Source of the DNA: CAZZNQ01 sp964655775
GTDB lineage: Bacteria; Planctomycetota; Brocadiia; SM23-32
NCBI GenBank assembly: GCA_964655775.1
Contig: CAZZNQ010000065.1
Span: forward strand, 1 to 22,481
DNA: 22,481 nucleotides
Direction of reading: 5' to 3'
Shown here: positions 1 through 6,755 of the stretch, piece after piece
Layout of the letters: each line of letters begins with the position of its first letter
Position numbering within the stretch: position 1 is the stretch's first letter
Notes under the pieces: generated by a model
What the model saw: the letters and a program-made list of their open reading frames with translations, nothing else
Databases searched by the model: none
Told to the model about the DNA's origin: nothing
Program-made: the position numbers and the translations under genes

Positions 1-406
1 CGAGCACCTCACGAAGTTCACGCATCTGCTGCACTGTCAGCCGGTGGATCTCGGGCCGAGCCTCGTCAAGACGCCGTTCGGCCTCTTTGATTGCCTCCGG
101 GTTTGGTTCATCCGCCGACATCAGCTCAAACAGGCGCTCCTGTTCGGCGCGTGCGGCGGTTTCCAGTTGCTCCGTCCGGCGGGCCAGCTCGCGTCTCTTC
201 GCATCCAACGTCCGTCTCTGCTCGGGCCGAAGCTGGAGGGCCTCCAGTCCGTCCCGTCCCGCCTGCTGCGACGGCGGAGGCGGCAGCTCTGCGGGCGGAC
301 GGTGGTGCCTGCGACTGTGGAGCCAGATGCCCACGAAGGCGATGTTGAACGCCAGGGAGAAGATAAGAAGCAGCGATTTGAGTCTTTCGTAAGTGCTCGC
401 GCTCAT
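1..406 (-). CDS. Membrane-anchored Spy/ZraP/CnrX-like (Metal_resist-type) protein, partial at C-terminus
   Basis: I translated this frame directly; 135 codons are visible before the left edge cuts it. Residues about 9-27 are one hydrophobic segment, followed by a basic and Pro-rich linker, then a long charged helical region. That region contains LRPEQRR at about residues 60-66 and a DEPNPEAIKEAERRL stretch near 105. The pattern LxPEQ, then paired amphipathic helices, then D/E-P-x-P-x-A-I is typical of the periplasmic Spy/ZraP/CnrX (Metal_resist) superfamily: helical-hairpin proteins that sense metals or misfolded protein. The ATG lies one base after the anti-sigma stop (TGAGATG). Its Shine-Dalgarno is the GGAGGAGGAG run that encodes the anti-sigma's C-terminal Glu residues. 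The context (sigma, anti-sigma, this gene) suggests a sensor or effector of the sigma switch. I see no His-rich metal site apart from HSRRHH just after the membrane segment. Family assignment is moderately secure; the ligand is unknown. Confidence 0.72.
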   Translation of the reverse strand, partial: MSASTYERLKSLLLIFSLAFNIAFVGIWLHSRRHHRPPAELPPPPSQQAGRDGLEALQLRPEQRRTLDAKRRELARRTEQLETAARAEQERLFELMSADEPNPEAIKEAERRLDEARPEIHRLTVQQMRELREVL

Positions 407-407
407 C

Positions 408-887
408 TCACTCCTCCTCCTCGCCCAGCAGCGCCAGGTACGTCTCCGCCACCGAACCGGACGGCACGGCGGACAGAGAATCCACCTGGAGATCGATCAA
501 TGTCGCTTCTTCGGTCTCGGCAATTGTCTGCGTGGAATAGGTGAGGGAGCCCGCCATGGTCCCCCCCAACCACAAGCCCATCACGAACACAACCGCCGCC
601 GCAAGCCGCGCCAGGGCGGGTCGCACGCGAGCCCAGCCGCCCACGGGCGAAGGCGCCCGGTCGTACAGCTTCTGCTCGGCTCTCGCCACAATGCGGTCTG
701 CGTAGCCGGGCCGGGGGGTAAGCGCCGGCACGGCATCCAGCGTCGCATCGAGTTTCCTGAGTTCCTCCAGCGCCGATGCGCACCGCGGACACGCGTCGAC
801 GTGCGCCCGGACCCGGCTCGCGTCGCTTGACGCGAGTTCGCCGTCCAGGTAGGCACTCAGTTTCTTTGTGGCCTTTCTGCAGTTCAC
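408..887 (-). CDS. Zinc-finger anti-sigma factor (RseA/ZAS type), single-pass membrane protein
   Basis: A 159-residue protein with the anti-sigma zinc-finger signature: His29-x3-Cys33-x2-Cys36 in AHVDACPRC, plus Cys3 at the N-terminus and the YLDGEL motif common in these proteins. In this family the cytoplasmic N-terminal domain holds the ECF sigma factor inactive at the membrane. A single hydrophobic segment at about 91-115 fits a transmembrane helix, leaving about 44 residues outside as a sensory tail ending LLGEEEE. The start is GTG; TGGAGG lies 8 bases upstream, and starting here keeps Cys3. It sits 112 bases downstream of the ECF sigma gene on the same strand and almost abuts the next gene, so it is very probably the cognate regulator. 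The release signal (proteolysis or metal) is not visible. Confidence 0.9.
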   Translation of the reverse strand: MNCRKATKKLSAYLDGELASSDASRVRAHVDACPRCASALEELRKLDATLDAVPALTPRPGYADRIVARAEQKLYDRAPSPVGGWARVRPALARLAAAVVFVMGLWLGGTMAGSLTYSTQTIAETEEATLIDLQVDSLSAVPSGSVAETYLALLGEEEE

Positions 888-891
888 TTTT

Positions 892-900
892 CGACCTCCA
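892..900 (-). promoter_or_regulatory. Ribosome binding site of the anti-sigma gene
   Basis: Reads TGGAGGTCG on the minus strand, with the GGAGG core followed by eight bases before the GTG codon at 887. It supports the GTG start, which has no competing in-frame ATG close by. Confidence 0.6.
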
Positions 901-993
901 CAATGTTAAACGGGCAGGCGGACCGTATCCTGCGGTGCCGCCTCCGAAATCTCGGGGATTCCCCTGGAAAGCATGTATTGCGTGACCGCGTCG

Positions 994-1009
994 GGGGCTT
1001 CACAGCCCC
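994..1009 (-). repeat. Perfect 6-bp hairpin with GTGA tetraloop across the sigma stop codon
   Basis: On the minus strand GGGGCT-GTGA-AGCCCC spans the last sense codons and the TGA stop of the ECF sigma gene. GTGA is a GNRA-class loop, so the RNA hairpin should be stable. No T-tract follows, so it is not a classical terminator. It could limit read-through or translation into the anti-sigma gene 107 bases on, or protect the upstream message. This role is inferred. Confidence 0.5.
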
Positions 1010-1533
1010 TTATCGTCAAGTATCGTCTTCAGCGTTCTTCGTGCCCGCACGAGGAGCGAATCCACCGCACTCGACGAGCATCCCATCGAATCGGCGATCT
1101 CCTCGTAGCTCAGTTCGTCGTAGTGCTGGAGCACCAGGGCCATCCTCTGGCGCTCGGGCAACTGGGCTATCGCGTCCTGGACGGCCCGCGCTCTCTCTTC
1201 CTCAAGCGCCCGGCGGTCGGGCGGATTCTCGGTGTGGGGGCCGACCGGCATGGCGTCTAGCGATCGGGGCGTCTTCTTGCGGTAGGTGTCGATGCAAAGG
1301 TGCCAGATGACGTTGTAGAGATAAGTGAGGAACCTCGCGGTCGGTCGGTAGCGGTCGGCCGCGTCCAGTATCTTCAGGAACGCGTCCTGAACCACGTCCT
1401 CGGCCAGATCGGCGTCACTCAGAAACCGGTAGGCGATGTTCAGCGCGCGCCGGTGGTGGCGTTCCACCAGTTCGGCGAAGGCGGACATGTCGCCTTCCGC
1501 CGCAAGCGACATGAGTTTTTCATCGTCTGTCAT
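1000..1533 (-). CDS. ECF-family RNA polymerase sigma factor (sigma-E/RpoE-like)
   Basis: A 177-residue two-domain sigma factor. Region 2 covers about residues 14-86 and includes LAEDVVQDAFLKIL (43-56), the core-polymerase and -10 binding helix, and a Tyr/Arg-rich segment ending IDTYRKK. Region 4 covers about 115-172 and carries LPERQRMALVLQHYDELSYEEIADSMGCS, a textbook helix-turn-helix for -35 recognition, followed by VDSLLVRARRTL. Region 3 is missing, as expected for group 4 (ECF) sigma factors. It directs RNA polymerase to a stress regulon that cannot be defined from this window. The gene precedes an anti-sigma factor and a Spy/CnrX-like gene on the same strand and is divergent from lpxB. 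ATG start with GAGG a few bases upstream. Confidence 0.95.
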   Translation of the reverse strand: MTDDEKLMSLAAEGDMSAFAELVERHHRRALNIAYRFLSDADLAEDVVQDAFLKILDAADRYRPTARFLTYLYNVIWHLCIDTYRKKTPRSLDAMPVGPHTENPPDRRALEEERARAVQDAIAQLPERQRMALVLQHYDELSYEEIADSMGCSSSAVDSLLVRARRTLKTILDDKGL

Positions 1534-1594
1534 CCCTCAGGCTGCTCCTGTGTCGGCATGGTTGGGCGCCGTCGGCGGTCGGCTCCGGACCTCC

Positions 1595-1624
1595 AGTGTA
1601 GCCGCGTGCGCTCGCCGTCCTCAA
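1595..1624 (-). promoter_or_regulatory. Candidate sigma-70-like promoter for the sigma/anti-sigma genes
   Basis: Minus strand TTGAGG (-35, 1624-1619) and TACACT (-10, 1600-1595) are separated by 18 bases. Each matches the consensus at four of six positions. It lies about 60 bases upstream of the ECF sigma start. By-eye call in GC-rich DNA. Confidence 0.35.
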
Positions 1625-1655
1625 GAGTTTGCCGTCGGCGCGTCGTCGCGTGGAG

Positions 1656-1683
1656 TTGCGCCCAAACGACGATGGCGTAACAT
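1656..1683 (+). promoter_or_regulatory. Weak candidate promoter for lpxB
   Basis: TTGCGC and TAACAT with a 16-base spacer, 27 bases before the TTG start. Weak match; listed only because the position is right. Confidence 0.2.
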
Positions 1684-1710
1684 GTATGCGCTCAAATCGG
1701 GGGACGGACA

Positions 1711-2835
1711 TTGTCGAGTATTCTGTTCAGCGTAGGCGACCATTCGGCCGACACGCATGCCGCGAACCTGATGTCTGCGATCCGCGCTGAAGCGCCGGAC
1801 GTAGGGTTCACCGGCTTCGGCCTGGAGCGGATGCTGGATGCGGGGCTCCGGTCCATGGAGGAAGAGGAGGCGCCGGAGGGCGCGATGTGGCTCCACAACC
1901 TGCTCCGGGTCGGTCACTACAAGCGCCGCCTCGACATCTGTAGGCGGGCGATGGACGAGGGCCGAGTCGATCTGGTGCTGCCGATGGACTTCGGCGGGTT
2001 CAACATCTGCCTGTGCCGCGCAGCCAGCCAGCGGGGCGTGCCGGTCTTCTACTACATCCCTCCGCAGGTCTGGGGCCACAGCCGCTACCGCCTGAAGAAG
2101 CTGCGCAAGTGGACCACCCTCTGCGGCCTGATCTATCCGTTCGAGCCCGCCCTCTATGCCCGGTGGGGAGTGCCGGGGCAGTACGTCGGCCACCCGCTGT
2201 TCGACGAGATTCGTCGCGTCCCGCCTTCGGAGACCAAGGTGGAGTCGCTTCGTCAGCGGTTCGGCGACCGGCTGATAGGCGTCTTCCCGGGCAGCCGCCG
2301 ACAGGAGGTGGTTGCCCACATGGAGATGATCGGCACCGTCTGCCGGCGCGTGAACCAGGCCGTGCCGCAGGCGCGTTTCGCGGTCACGTGTCCGCCAGGT
2401 GTCAGCAACCAGGTGGCCGAGGGGCTGCCGGGGGGGCTGGACGTGGCCCTGCTTGAAGACGTTCGCGCCATCGAGCTGGCGGCCGCCAGCCATCTGTGCA
2501 TCGCCAAGTCGGGGACCGTCACGCTCGAGATCGCCTCCCAGCGCAAGCCGATGGTCATCTTCTACCGCGCGCAGCCGTTCGCTTGCTTTATGGCCTATGG
2601 TCTCGCGCACGTGCAGTACATAGGAATCGTGAACAACCTGGCCGGCCGGGACATCTGTCCGGAGAAACTGATGACGAAGCCCGATCCCGACTGGCTCACG
2701 CAGGAAACCCTCCACCTGCTGCAGGACGCCGATGCCTACGGGCGGTGCCGGGAGGACATCGAGCGCGTGATGGACGGGTTCGCCGAGCCCGGCGCCTCGG
2801 AGCGCGCCGCCCGACTGGCTCTGCGGCTGTTGTGA
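1711..2835 (+). CDS. lpxB: Lipid-A-disaccharide synthase LpxB
   Basis: A 374-residue GT19-type glycosyltransferase, close to the usual length. LpxB joins UDP-2,3-diacylglucosamine and lipid X into the lipid A disaccharide at the inner face of the cytoplasmic membrane. Landmarks by comparison with the E. coli protein: SVGDHSADTHAANL (7-20, equivalent to AGEASGDTLGAGL), YYIPPQVWGHSRYR (114-127), YPFEPALY then YVGHPLFD (158-165), the sugar-nucleotide motif PGSRRQEV (193-200), and AKSGTVTLEIA (265-275) with KPMVIFYR following. The TTG start is preferred: the motif begins right there, GGGGGA lies 6 bases upstream, and the two nearby upstream ATGs are out of frame. The acid before FN in E. coli (DAPDFN) is Gly here (DFGGFN, 93-98). 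No other lipid A gene is nearby, and the gene converges on the end of the long minus-strand operon, 19 bases away. Confidence 0.93.
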   Translation: MSSILFSVGDHSADTHAANLMSAIRAEAPDVGFTGFGLERMLDAGLRSMEEEEAPEGAMWLHNLLRVGHYKRRLDICRRAMDEGRVDLVLPMDFGGFNICLCRAASQRGVPVFYYIPPQVWGHSRYRLKKLRKWTTLCGLIYPFEPALYARWGVPGQYVGHPLFDEIRRVPPSETKVESLRQRFGDRLIGVFPGSRRQEVVAHMEMIGTVCRRVNQAVPQARFAVTCPPGVSNQVAEGLPGGLDVALLEDVRAIELAAASHLCIAKSGTVTLEIASQRKPMVIFYRAQPFACFMAYGLAHVQYIGIVNNLAGRDICPEKLMTKPDPDWLTQETLHLLQDADAYGRCREDIERVMDGFAEPGASERAARLALRLL

Positions 2836-2854
2836 GCCCGAGGACCGGCGGCCG

Positions 2855-4960
2855 TCAGCCTCCAAGCCGCACGAGGGCGCTCCGGGCTTCGTGGACGCGT
2901 GGGGATTCGGGGAAACCGTCGATGACCTTCCGGTAATGGGCAATCGCCTCGTCAACGAGGCCCAGTTCAGTGCATGCGTCCGCGGCCTGGACATGGACCG
3001 CGGGCAGGTAGTCGGGATCCCTACCGATCCGGATATAGGTGTTTGCCTCGCGTCTGGCCGCCCGGAAGTGCTGTTCCACCAGCAGGGCGCGCGTCCGCAG
3101 CAGGGCCGTCTCACCCTCAAGCTGCATGGTGGGATAGTACCAGATCAGTTCGTCCAGACGCTTCAGCGCCTCCTCGGCGTTGCCGGCCATCAGGTAGGAC
3201 TCCACCTCGTGAGTGATGGCCCCGGTGACCAGTGCGCGGGGCTTGTCGATCGAGTAGGCGGGATCGCTCTCGGCCTCGCGGTAGACGCGCAGCGCTTCCT
3301 CGGCGTTGCCCTCAGCACGGTAGGTATCGCCGATGCGGATCAGCGCACGGCGTCGGATGTCGGGGTCGGCGGTCAGGTACTCGGCGCGAAGGCGCGTGTA
3401 TTCCCGGCGCGCTCTTGCGGGGTCGTCGGTCTGATGGAAGTAGTGGTCGCAGAGGGCGAAGGCGGCACGAACGCGGCGTCCCGTGCCGGATTCGCCTGCC
3501 GCTTCCAGGGCCTCCTTGAGCAGCTCCTCCGCGCGGTCCGGGTCTGTCGGTCCGGTCTGGTAGTGGCGCGCCAGCTCCATCGCCACCTCGTAGAGGTCGT
3601 TGGGGTCCAGCTCGTCCCGCCGCTCGTGGAGCAGCATGGCGGCCTCGATCGCCGGAGAATCCTCGTCCGTCTCCCTGTACAGGTGCCACGCGCCCAAGAG
3701 ACATGACGTGGGAAGGGCCTTCAGCCGGTAATCGCGAACGCCGTCCATGAACCGAGTGACCTTACGCAGCGTGAAGTTCATGTCGTTCCACTCCGGCTCG
3801 ACCTTCACGCGCTTGGTGCAGGTGTCCGCAGCGCCGGAAGTCGACACAACGCGGAAGGCGGCGTCGTAGACGCCGGGCGCGAGGTAGACGTGTCGTGGCT
3901 GGGAGGCGTCCGAGAACTGTCCGTCGCCGAAGTCCCAGGCATAGCTCTCGATGAGAGCGCCGCCGGAAACCGAAGCCGTCGACGTGAAATCGATCTCGAC
4001 CATCTGCGCCTCGCCCGCCTCACAGTAACTGCGGGCGGACCACGTAAAGTCCGCAGACGCCGGGCGTCCCATCGCCTGTGTCTCGCGGATCCGGCCCCTG
4101 GCTATCGGGACGAACGCCTCGGGCGGCATGACGACGAAGTGCGATTCCCCGGGTGGTTTCCAGGCGGCGACGCAGCGAGCTGGGCCCCTGTGGGCGAAGT
4201 GAACGTACCACAATGAGTGCACCCCGCTTTCGAGGCGAACCGTCCCGCTCTGTTCGCCCATGAGGCCGCGCCGGATGTTGTGCGGTCCCGGCCACTGGGT
4301 GACAGGGCGGCCGTCCACCAGGAGGAACGAGGAATTGTCACTGACCGTGGCGAATGCGTATTCGCCTTCCGCCGGGCACCGGAAGTAGCCCCGGTAGGAG
4401 GCGATGTAGTCCCTCTGCGGGCCGAAGGGATTGTAGCCGTCGAATACCTGGGGCCAGAAGTCGACCCCCTGCGGCGGTCCGGCGGCGGCCAGCGCCTTTC
4501 TTGCGGAGTCCCAGGACCCCGTCTCGGCGCCTTCGGGCAGCGCGTAGGTGGAGTGGAGCAGCCCGGCCTTCGGGGCCGCCCGGGCGCCGGGGGAGGCGTG
4601 CGGGTTGCCGAAGTAGACGGCGTAGGCGCCCTGTGGCCGCGTGGGCTTGAACGCCAGCAGGAACCGGCCTTCGGGGGTGGACGTCACGATGTCGAAGGGC
4701 AGTTCGCGTCCGTCGGGGTCGATGATGCGCAGGTCGCGCCCGTCGCCGATCAGGTCGGCCGGGAGATGAAGCCAGAGGTGCGCGCCCGACCTCGCGGCAG
4801 CGGGACCGCCCTCGAGCGTGAAAACGGTGCGCATCGGCCATCGGCCGTTCCACCACGGCAGCCGCGTCTGAGCCCTGGCCGCACCCCCCGAAAGGGCGAC
4901 CACAAGGAGGCAGGCGGCGATGCAGGTCACTATAGGCGGCCTTCCCCGTCCCGGCTTCAT
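2855..4960 (-). CDS. Secreted multidomain protein: DUF2341-like, PA14, PKD and TPR regions
   Basis: 701 residues. Residues 1-30 form a signal peptide (basic start, hydrophobic core, GAARA cleavage site). Residues about 35-120 begin WWNGRWPMRTVF and include YAVYFGNP, resembling the DUF2341 beta-sandwich found at the front of secreted proteins. Residues about 170-285 resemble a PA14 fold (YRGYFRCPAEGEYAFATVSDNSS, LLVDGRPV), which in other proteins binds glycans. Residues about 320-388 are a PKD domain (SYAWDFGDG, HVYLAPGVYDAAFRV). From about 420 to the end are helical repeats of TPR type, for example GDTYRAEGNAEEALRVY (544-560) and ACTELGLVDEAIAHYRKVI. This suggests an exported scaffold with carbohydrate-facing and protein-facing parts. 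Last gene of the operon: its ATG overlaps the methyltransferase stop by four bases (ATGA). Substrate unknown. Confidence 0.82.
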   Translation of the reverse strand: MKPGRGRPPIVTCIAACLLVVALSGGAARAQTRLPWWNGRWPMRTVFTLEGGPAAARSGAHLWLHLPADLIGDGRDLRIIDPDGRELPFDIVTSTPEGRFLLAFKPTRPQGAYAVYFGNPHASPGARAAPKAGLLHSTYALPEGAETGSWDSARKALAAAGPPQGVDFWPQVFDGYNPFGPQRDYIASYRGYFRCPAEGEYAFATVSDNSSFLLVDGRPVTQWPGPHNIRRGLMGEQSGTVRLESGVHSLWYVHFAHRGPARCVAAWKPPGESHFVVMPPEAFVPIARGRIRETQAMGRPASADFTWSARSYCEAGEAQMVEIDFTSTASVSGGALIESYAWDFGDGQFSDASQPRHVYLAPGVYDAAFRVVSTSGAADTCTKRVKVEPEWNDMNFTLRKVTRFMDGVRDYRLKALPTSCLLGAWHLYRETDEDSPAIEAAMLLHERRDELDPNDLYEVAMELARHYQTGPTDPDRAEELLKEALEAAGESGTGRRVRAAFALCDHYFHQTDDPARARREYTRLRAEYLTADPDIRRRALIRIGDTYRAEGNAEEALRVYREAESDPAYSIDKPRALVTGAITHEVESYLMAGNAEEALKRLDELIWYYPTMQLEGETALLRTRALLVEQHFRAARREANTYIRIGRDPDYLPAVHVQAADACTELGLVDEAIAHYRKVIDGFPESPRVHEARSALVRLGG

Positions 4961-5793
4961 TCGCCACGCACCTCCCGGGAGGCCATCTGCCGTGCGCGCT
5001 CGTAGAAGAGGATGCCGGCCGCCACCGTCACGTTTAACGAATGGGCACCGCCCGGCATGGGGATGGCGACCAGGTCGTCGCAGAACTCACGGATAGCGTC
5101 AGGCAGGCCGACGCTCTCATTACCGAGCAGTATTGAGCGCGGCCCGGTCAGGTCGACGTCCCAGCACGGGACGCGGGCGCCGGCCGAGCTGCCCACGATG
5201 TGGATTCCCTGGGCCTTCAGCCGCATGAGTTCGTCCGCGAGGTCGTCCGTCAGGGCCACGGGCACCCGGAACACGGAGCCGGTGGTCGAGCGCACACTCG
5301 CGCGGCAACAGGGGTCGGCCGAGTCGTCCGTGAACAGGCAACCGGCCAGGTTCCACGCGTCGGCGGTGCGGATGAGCACCCCCACGTTGCGCGGGTCCTG
5401 GATGCACTGGCCTATCAGCAGCCCGCCCGTCTCCGTAGGCGTCGGCGGCGGGTCGGTCGCATCCGGGCGCCCGACCACCGCAATGACCCGCACGGAGGTC
5501 TCGTAGCCGAGTCCCAGCAAGCGGAAGAAGATGCCGCGCGTGACCACGTGCCACGGCACGTTCCGCCCGCGCGCCAGCTCGATCAGGTGTTTCTCCCTTT
5601 CCTGTAACGGATCGAGGAAGAATATATGCTCGACTCGTGCATGCGCTTCCAGCGCCTGCTCAACGAGGCGCCGCCCATCCACCAGGTAGGCTTCCGCCGG
5701 GCCTCGTCCGGCCTGGCCGATGCGGGATCGCGCCTCGACGACGTCCGGGTGCTTGAGGGACTTGACGATGTTGCTTTGCATGGGGGCGTTCAC
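4957..5793 (-). CDS. TrmH/SpoU-family RNA 2'-O-methyltransferase
   Basis: 278 residues with an N-terminal substrate-binding part (about 1-115; L30e-like, LVDGRRLVEQAL at 37-48) and a C-terminal SPOUT knot domain. The three SpoU motifs are present: motif 1 QDPRNVGVLIRTADAW (132-147), where Asn136 and Arg142 are the usual conserved residues; motif 2 ILLGNESVGLP (221-231); motif 3 IPMPGGAHSLNVTVAAGILFYE (244-265). These enzymes use S-adenosylmethionine to methylate ribose 2'-OH groups in rRNA or tRNA; the target nucleotide cannot be told from sequence, and RlmB-like 23S or TrmH-like tRNA activity are both possible. The start is GTG in a GTGA overlap with the previous gene; an ATG at codon 5 is an alternative. 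It is the only apparent cytoplasmic RNA enzyme in an operon otherwise devoted to the envelope. Confidence 0.92.
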   Translation of the reverse strand: MNAPMQSNIVKSLKHPDVVEARSRIGQAGRGPAEAYLVDGRRLVEQALEAHARVEHIFFLDPLQEREKHLIELARGRNVPWHVVTRGIFFRLLGLGYETSVRVIAVVGRPDATDPPPTPTETGGLLIGQCIQDPRNVGVLIRTADAWNLAGCLFTDDSADPCCRASVRSTTGSVFRVPVALTDDLADELMRLKAQGIHIVGSSAGARVPCWDVDLTGPRSILLGNESVGLPDAIREFCDDLVAIPMPGGAHSLNVTVAAGILFYERARQMASREVRGE

Positions 5794-6755
5794 GGATCGA
5801 AGATCGGGAACCCGTCCTGATCGAGTTCCGCCGGTTTGCCGGTGTCCGGCGGCTCCTCCTTCCGGGGCCTCGGCCCGGGTTTCTCGACCTCTTCGATCCC
5901 GATGATCTCCAGCCGCGCGTTATCGAAGTAGTAGTTGCCCGGTTTCCAGTAGGCGTATATCTGAACCTGCAGCCACTCCGTCTTGAGCGGTTTGTCGCCG
6001 AGGGTGCTCTTGGAACGGGACGGGTGAAACTCGCGCACGTAGCGCCGCCACTGCTTGTCGCACGGGTCCAGGATCATCGGAGCCCGATAGGCGTTGCGTC
6101 GCACGACGCGCGGTCCGTCGCGCGTCATCATCTCCTGGTCGAAGAAGCCCTTGATGAACACACGGGGCTCGCCTTCGGCCTCCGTTCGGGCGTCGACGCT
6201 GAACCGGTATACGGCGCCCGGCTGAGCTTTCACGTAGGCGCTGCGATAGTGGACGCCGTGCAGGCCGGCCACGGTGTTGTAGTAGGGCGGCTGAGTGGGC
6301 ACGCGTTCCGGCGTCGACGGGAGCGGGTTGAGAGGGGCGGATTGCGGATCGCCGCCCGCCCGACGGGCGGCCGCTTCCACGGCCCCGCGCACCTGCTCAC
6401 TGTGTGCCTTCCACTGGGCGTCCAGCACGTCCGTGTCGATGCGGATGCAGCGCTGCCCGTTGCTTCCGCCGGCATGCCAGAACGTCGTCAGTCCGTCCAC
6501 CGCCTCCCAGCCGTAAGGCCAGTAGCGGCCCTTCTCGAAGCTGCCGTTGGCCAGCAGGTTGCCGCTGCGGGCCTTCCGCTTTGCCAACTCGGCGCTGTCC
6601 TCGTTGTCGTACGGGACCCCGTCTGGCGCGACGAGGTCGTCTTCGGTGGCCTTTGCCAGAGCGCCGGGACGCGCGGCGGCGACCGTTCCAACCAGGGCGG
6701 CCAGTGCGAGGGCCGGCAGCAGGGCGACGCTCGTGATTGGTCGTCGGGCCTTCAC
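5790..6755 (-). CDS. Secreted protein with galactose-binding/CBM-like domain, function unknown
   Basis: 321 residues. An N-terminal signal peptide (1 to about 27: MKARR, then a long Ala/Leu/Val core ending TVAAA) predicts export. After an acidic linker, NLLANGSFEKGRYWPYGW (66-83) matches the opening of many carbohydrate-binding-like jelly-roll domains. The domain appears to end near residue 290 with WLQVQIYAYWKPGNYYFDNARLEIIGI, the typical closing strand 'YFDNARL'. A Pro/Glu/Lys-rich tail (about 296-321) follows. A binding rather than catalytic role is likely, but no ligand is known and I recognise no named family. The GTG start overlaps the upstream stop (GTGA); GAGG and GGAGG lie just before it. 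The gene lies between the DUF4175-like gene and the RNA methyltransferase. Confidence 0.75.
   Translation of the reverse strand: MKARRPITSVALLPALALAALVGTVAAARPGALAKATEDDLVAPDGVPYDNEDSAELAKRKARSGNLLANGSFEKGRYWPYGWEAVDGLTTFWHAGGSNGQRCIRIDTDVLDAQWKAHSEQVRGAVEAAARRAGGDPQSAPLNPLPSTPERVPTQPPYYNTVAGLHGVHYRSAYVKAQPGAVYRFSVDARTEAEGEPRVFIKGFFDQEMMTRDGPRVVRRNAYRAPMILDPCDKQWRRYVREFHPSRSKSTLGDKPLKTEWLQVQIYAYWKPGNYYFDNARLEIIGIEEVEKPGPRPRKEEPPDTGKPAELDQDGFPIFDP

Larger units (their letters stand above)
1534..1710. other. Divergent intergenic region between the ECF sigma gene and lpxB
   Basis: 177 bases carrying promoters for both directions, listed separately. No coding region or structured RNA was recognised. 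No clear ECF-type GGAACTT/GTC autoregulatory promoter was found by eye, so self-activation of the sigma gene is not demonstrated. Confidence 0.6.

Noticed and set aside
954..964. GGGGATTCCCC palindrome between the sigma and anti-sigma genes
   Set aside because: Only a 4-bp stem with a 3-base loop; such strings are frequent in GC-rich DNA. No second copy was found to support an operator.
2836..2854. Possible bidirectional terminator between lpxB and the convergent operon
   Set aside because: Only a weak GAGG/CCTC pairing with an imperfect inner stem extending into the neighbour gene, and no T-tracts.
1621..3120. A 499-codon open frame on the minus strand
   Set aside because: Antisense to lpxB and overlapping the end of the PA14-PKD-TPR gene; no family features.
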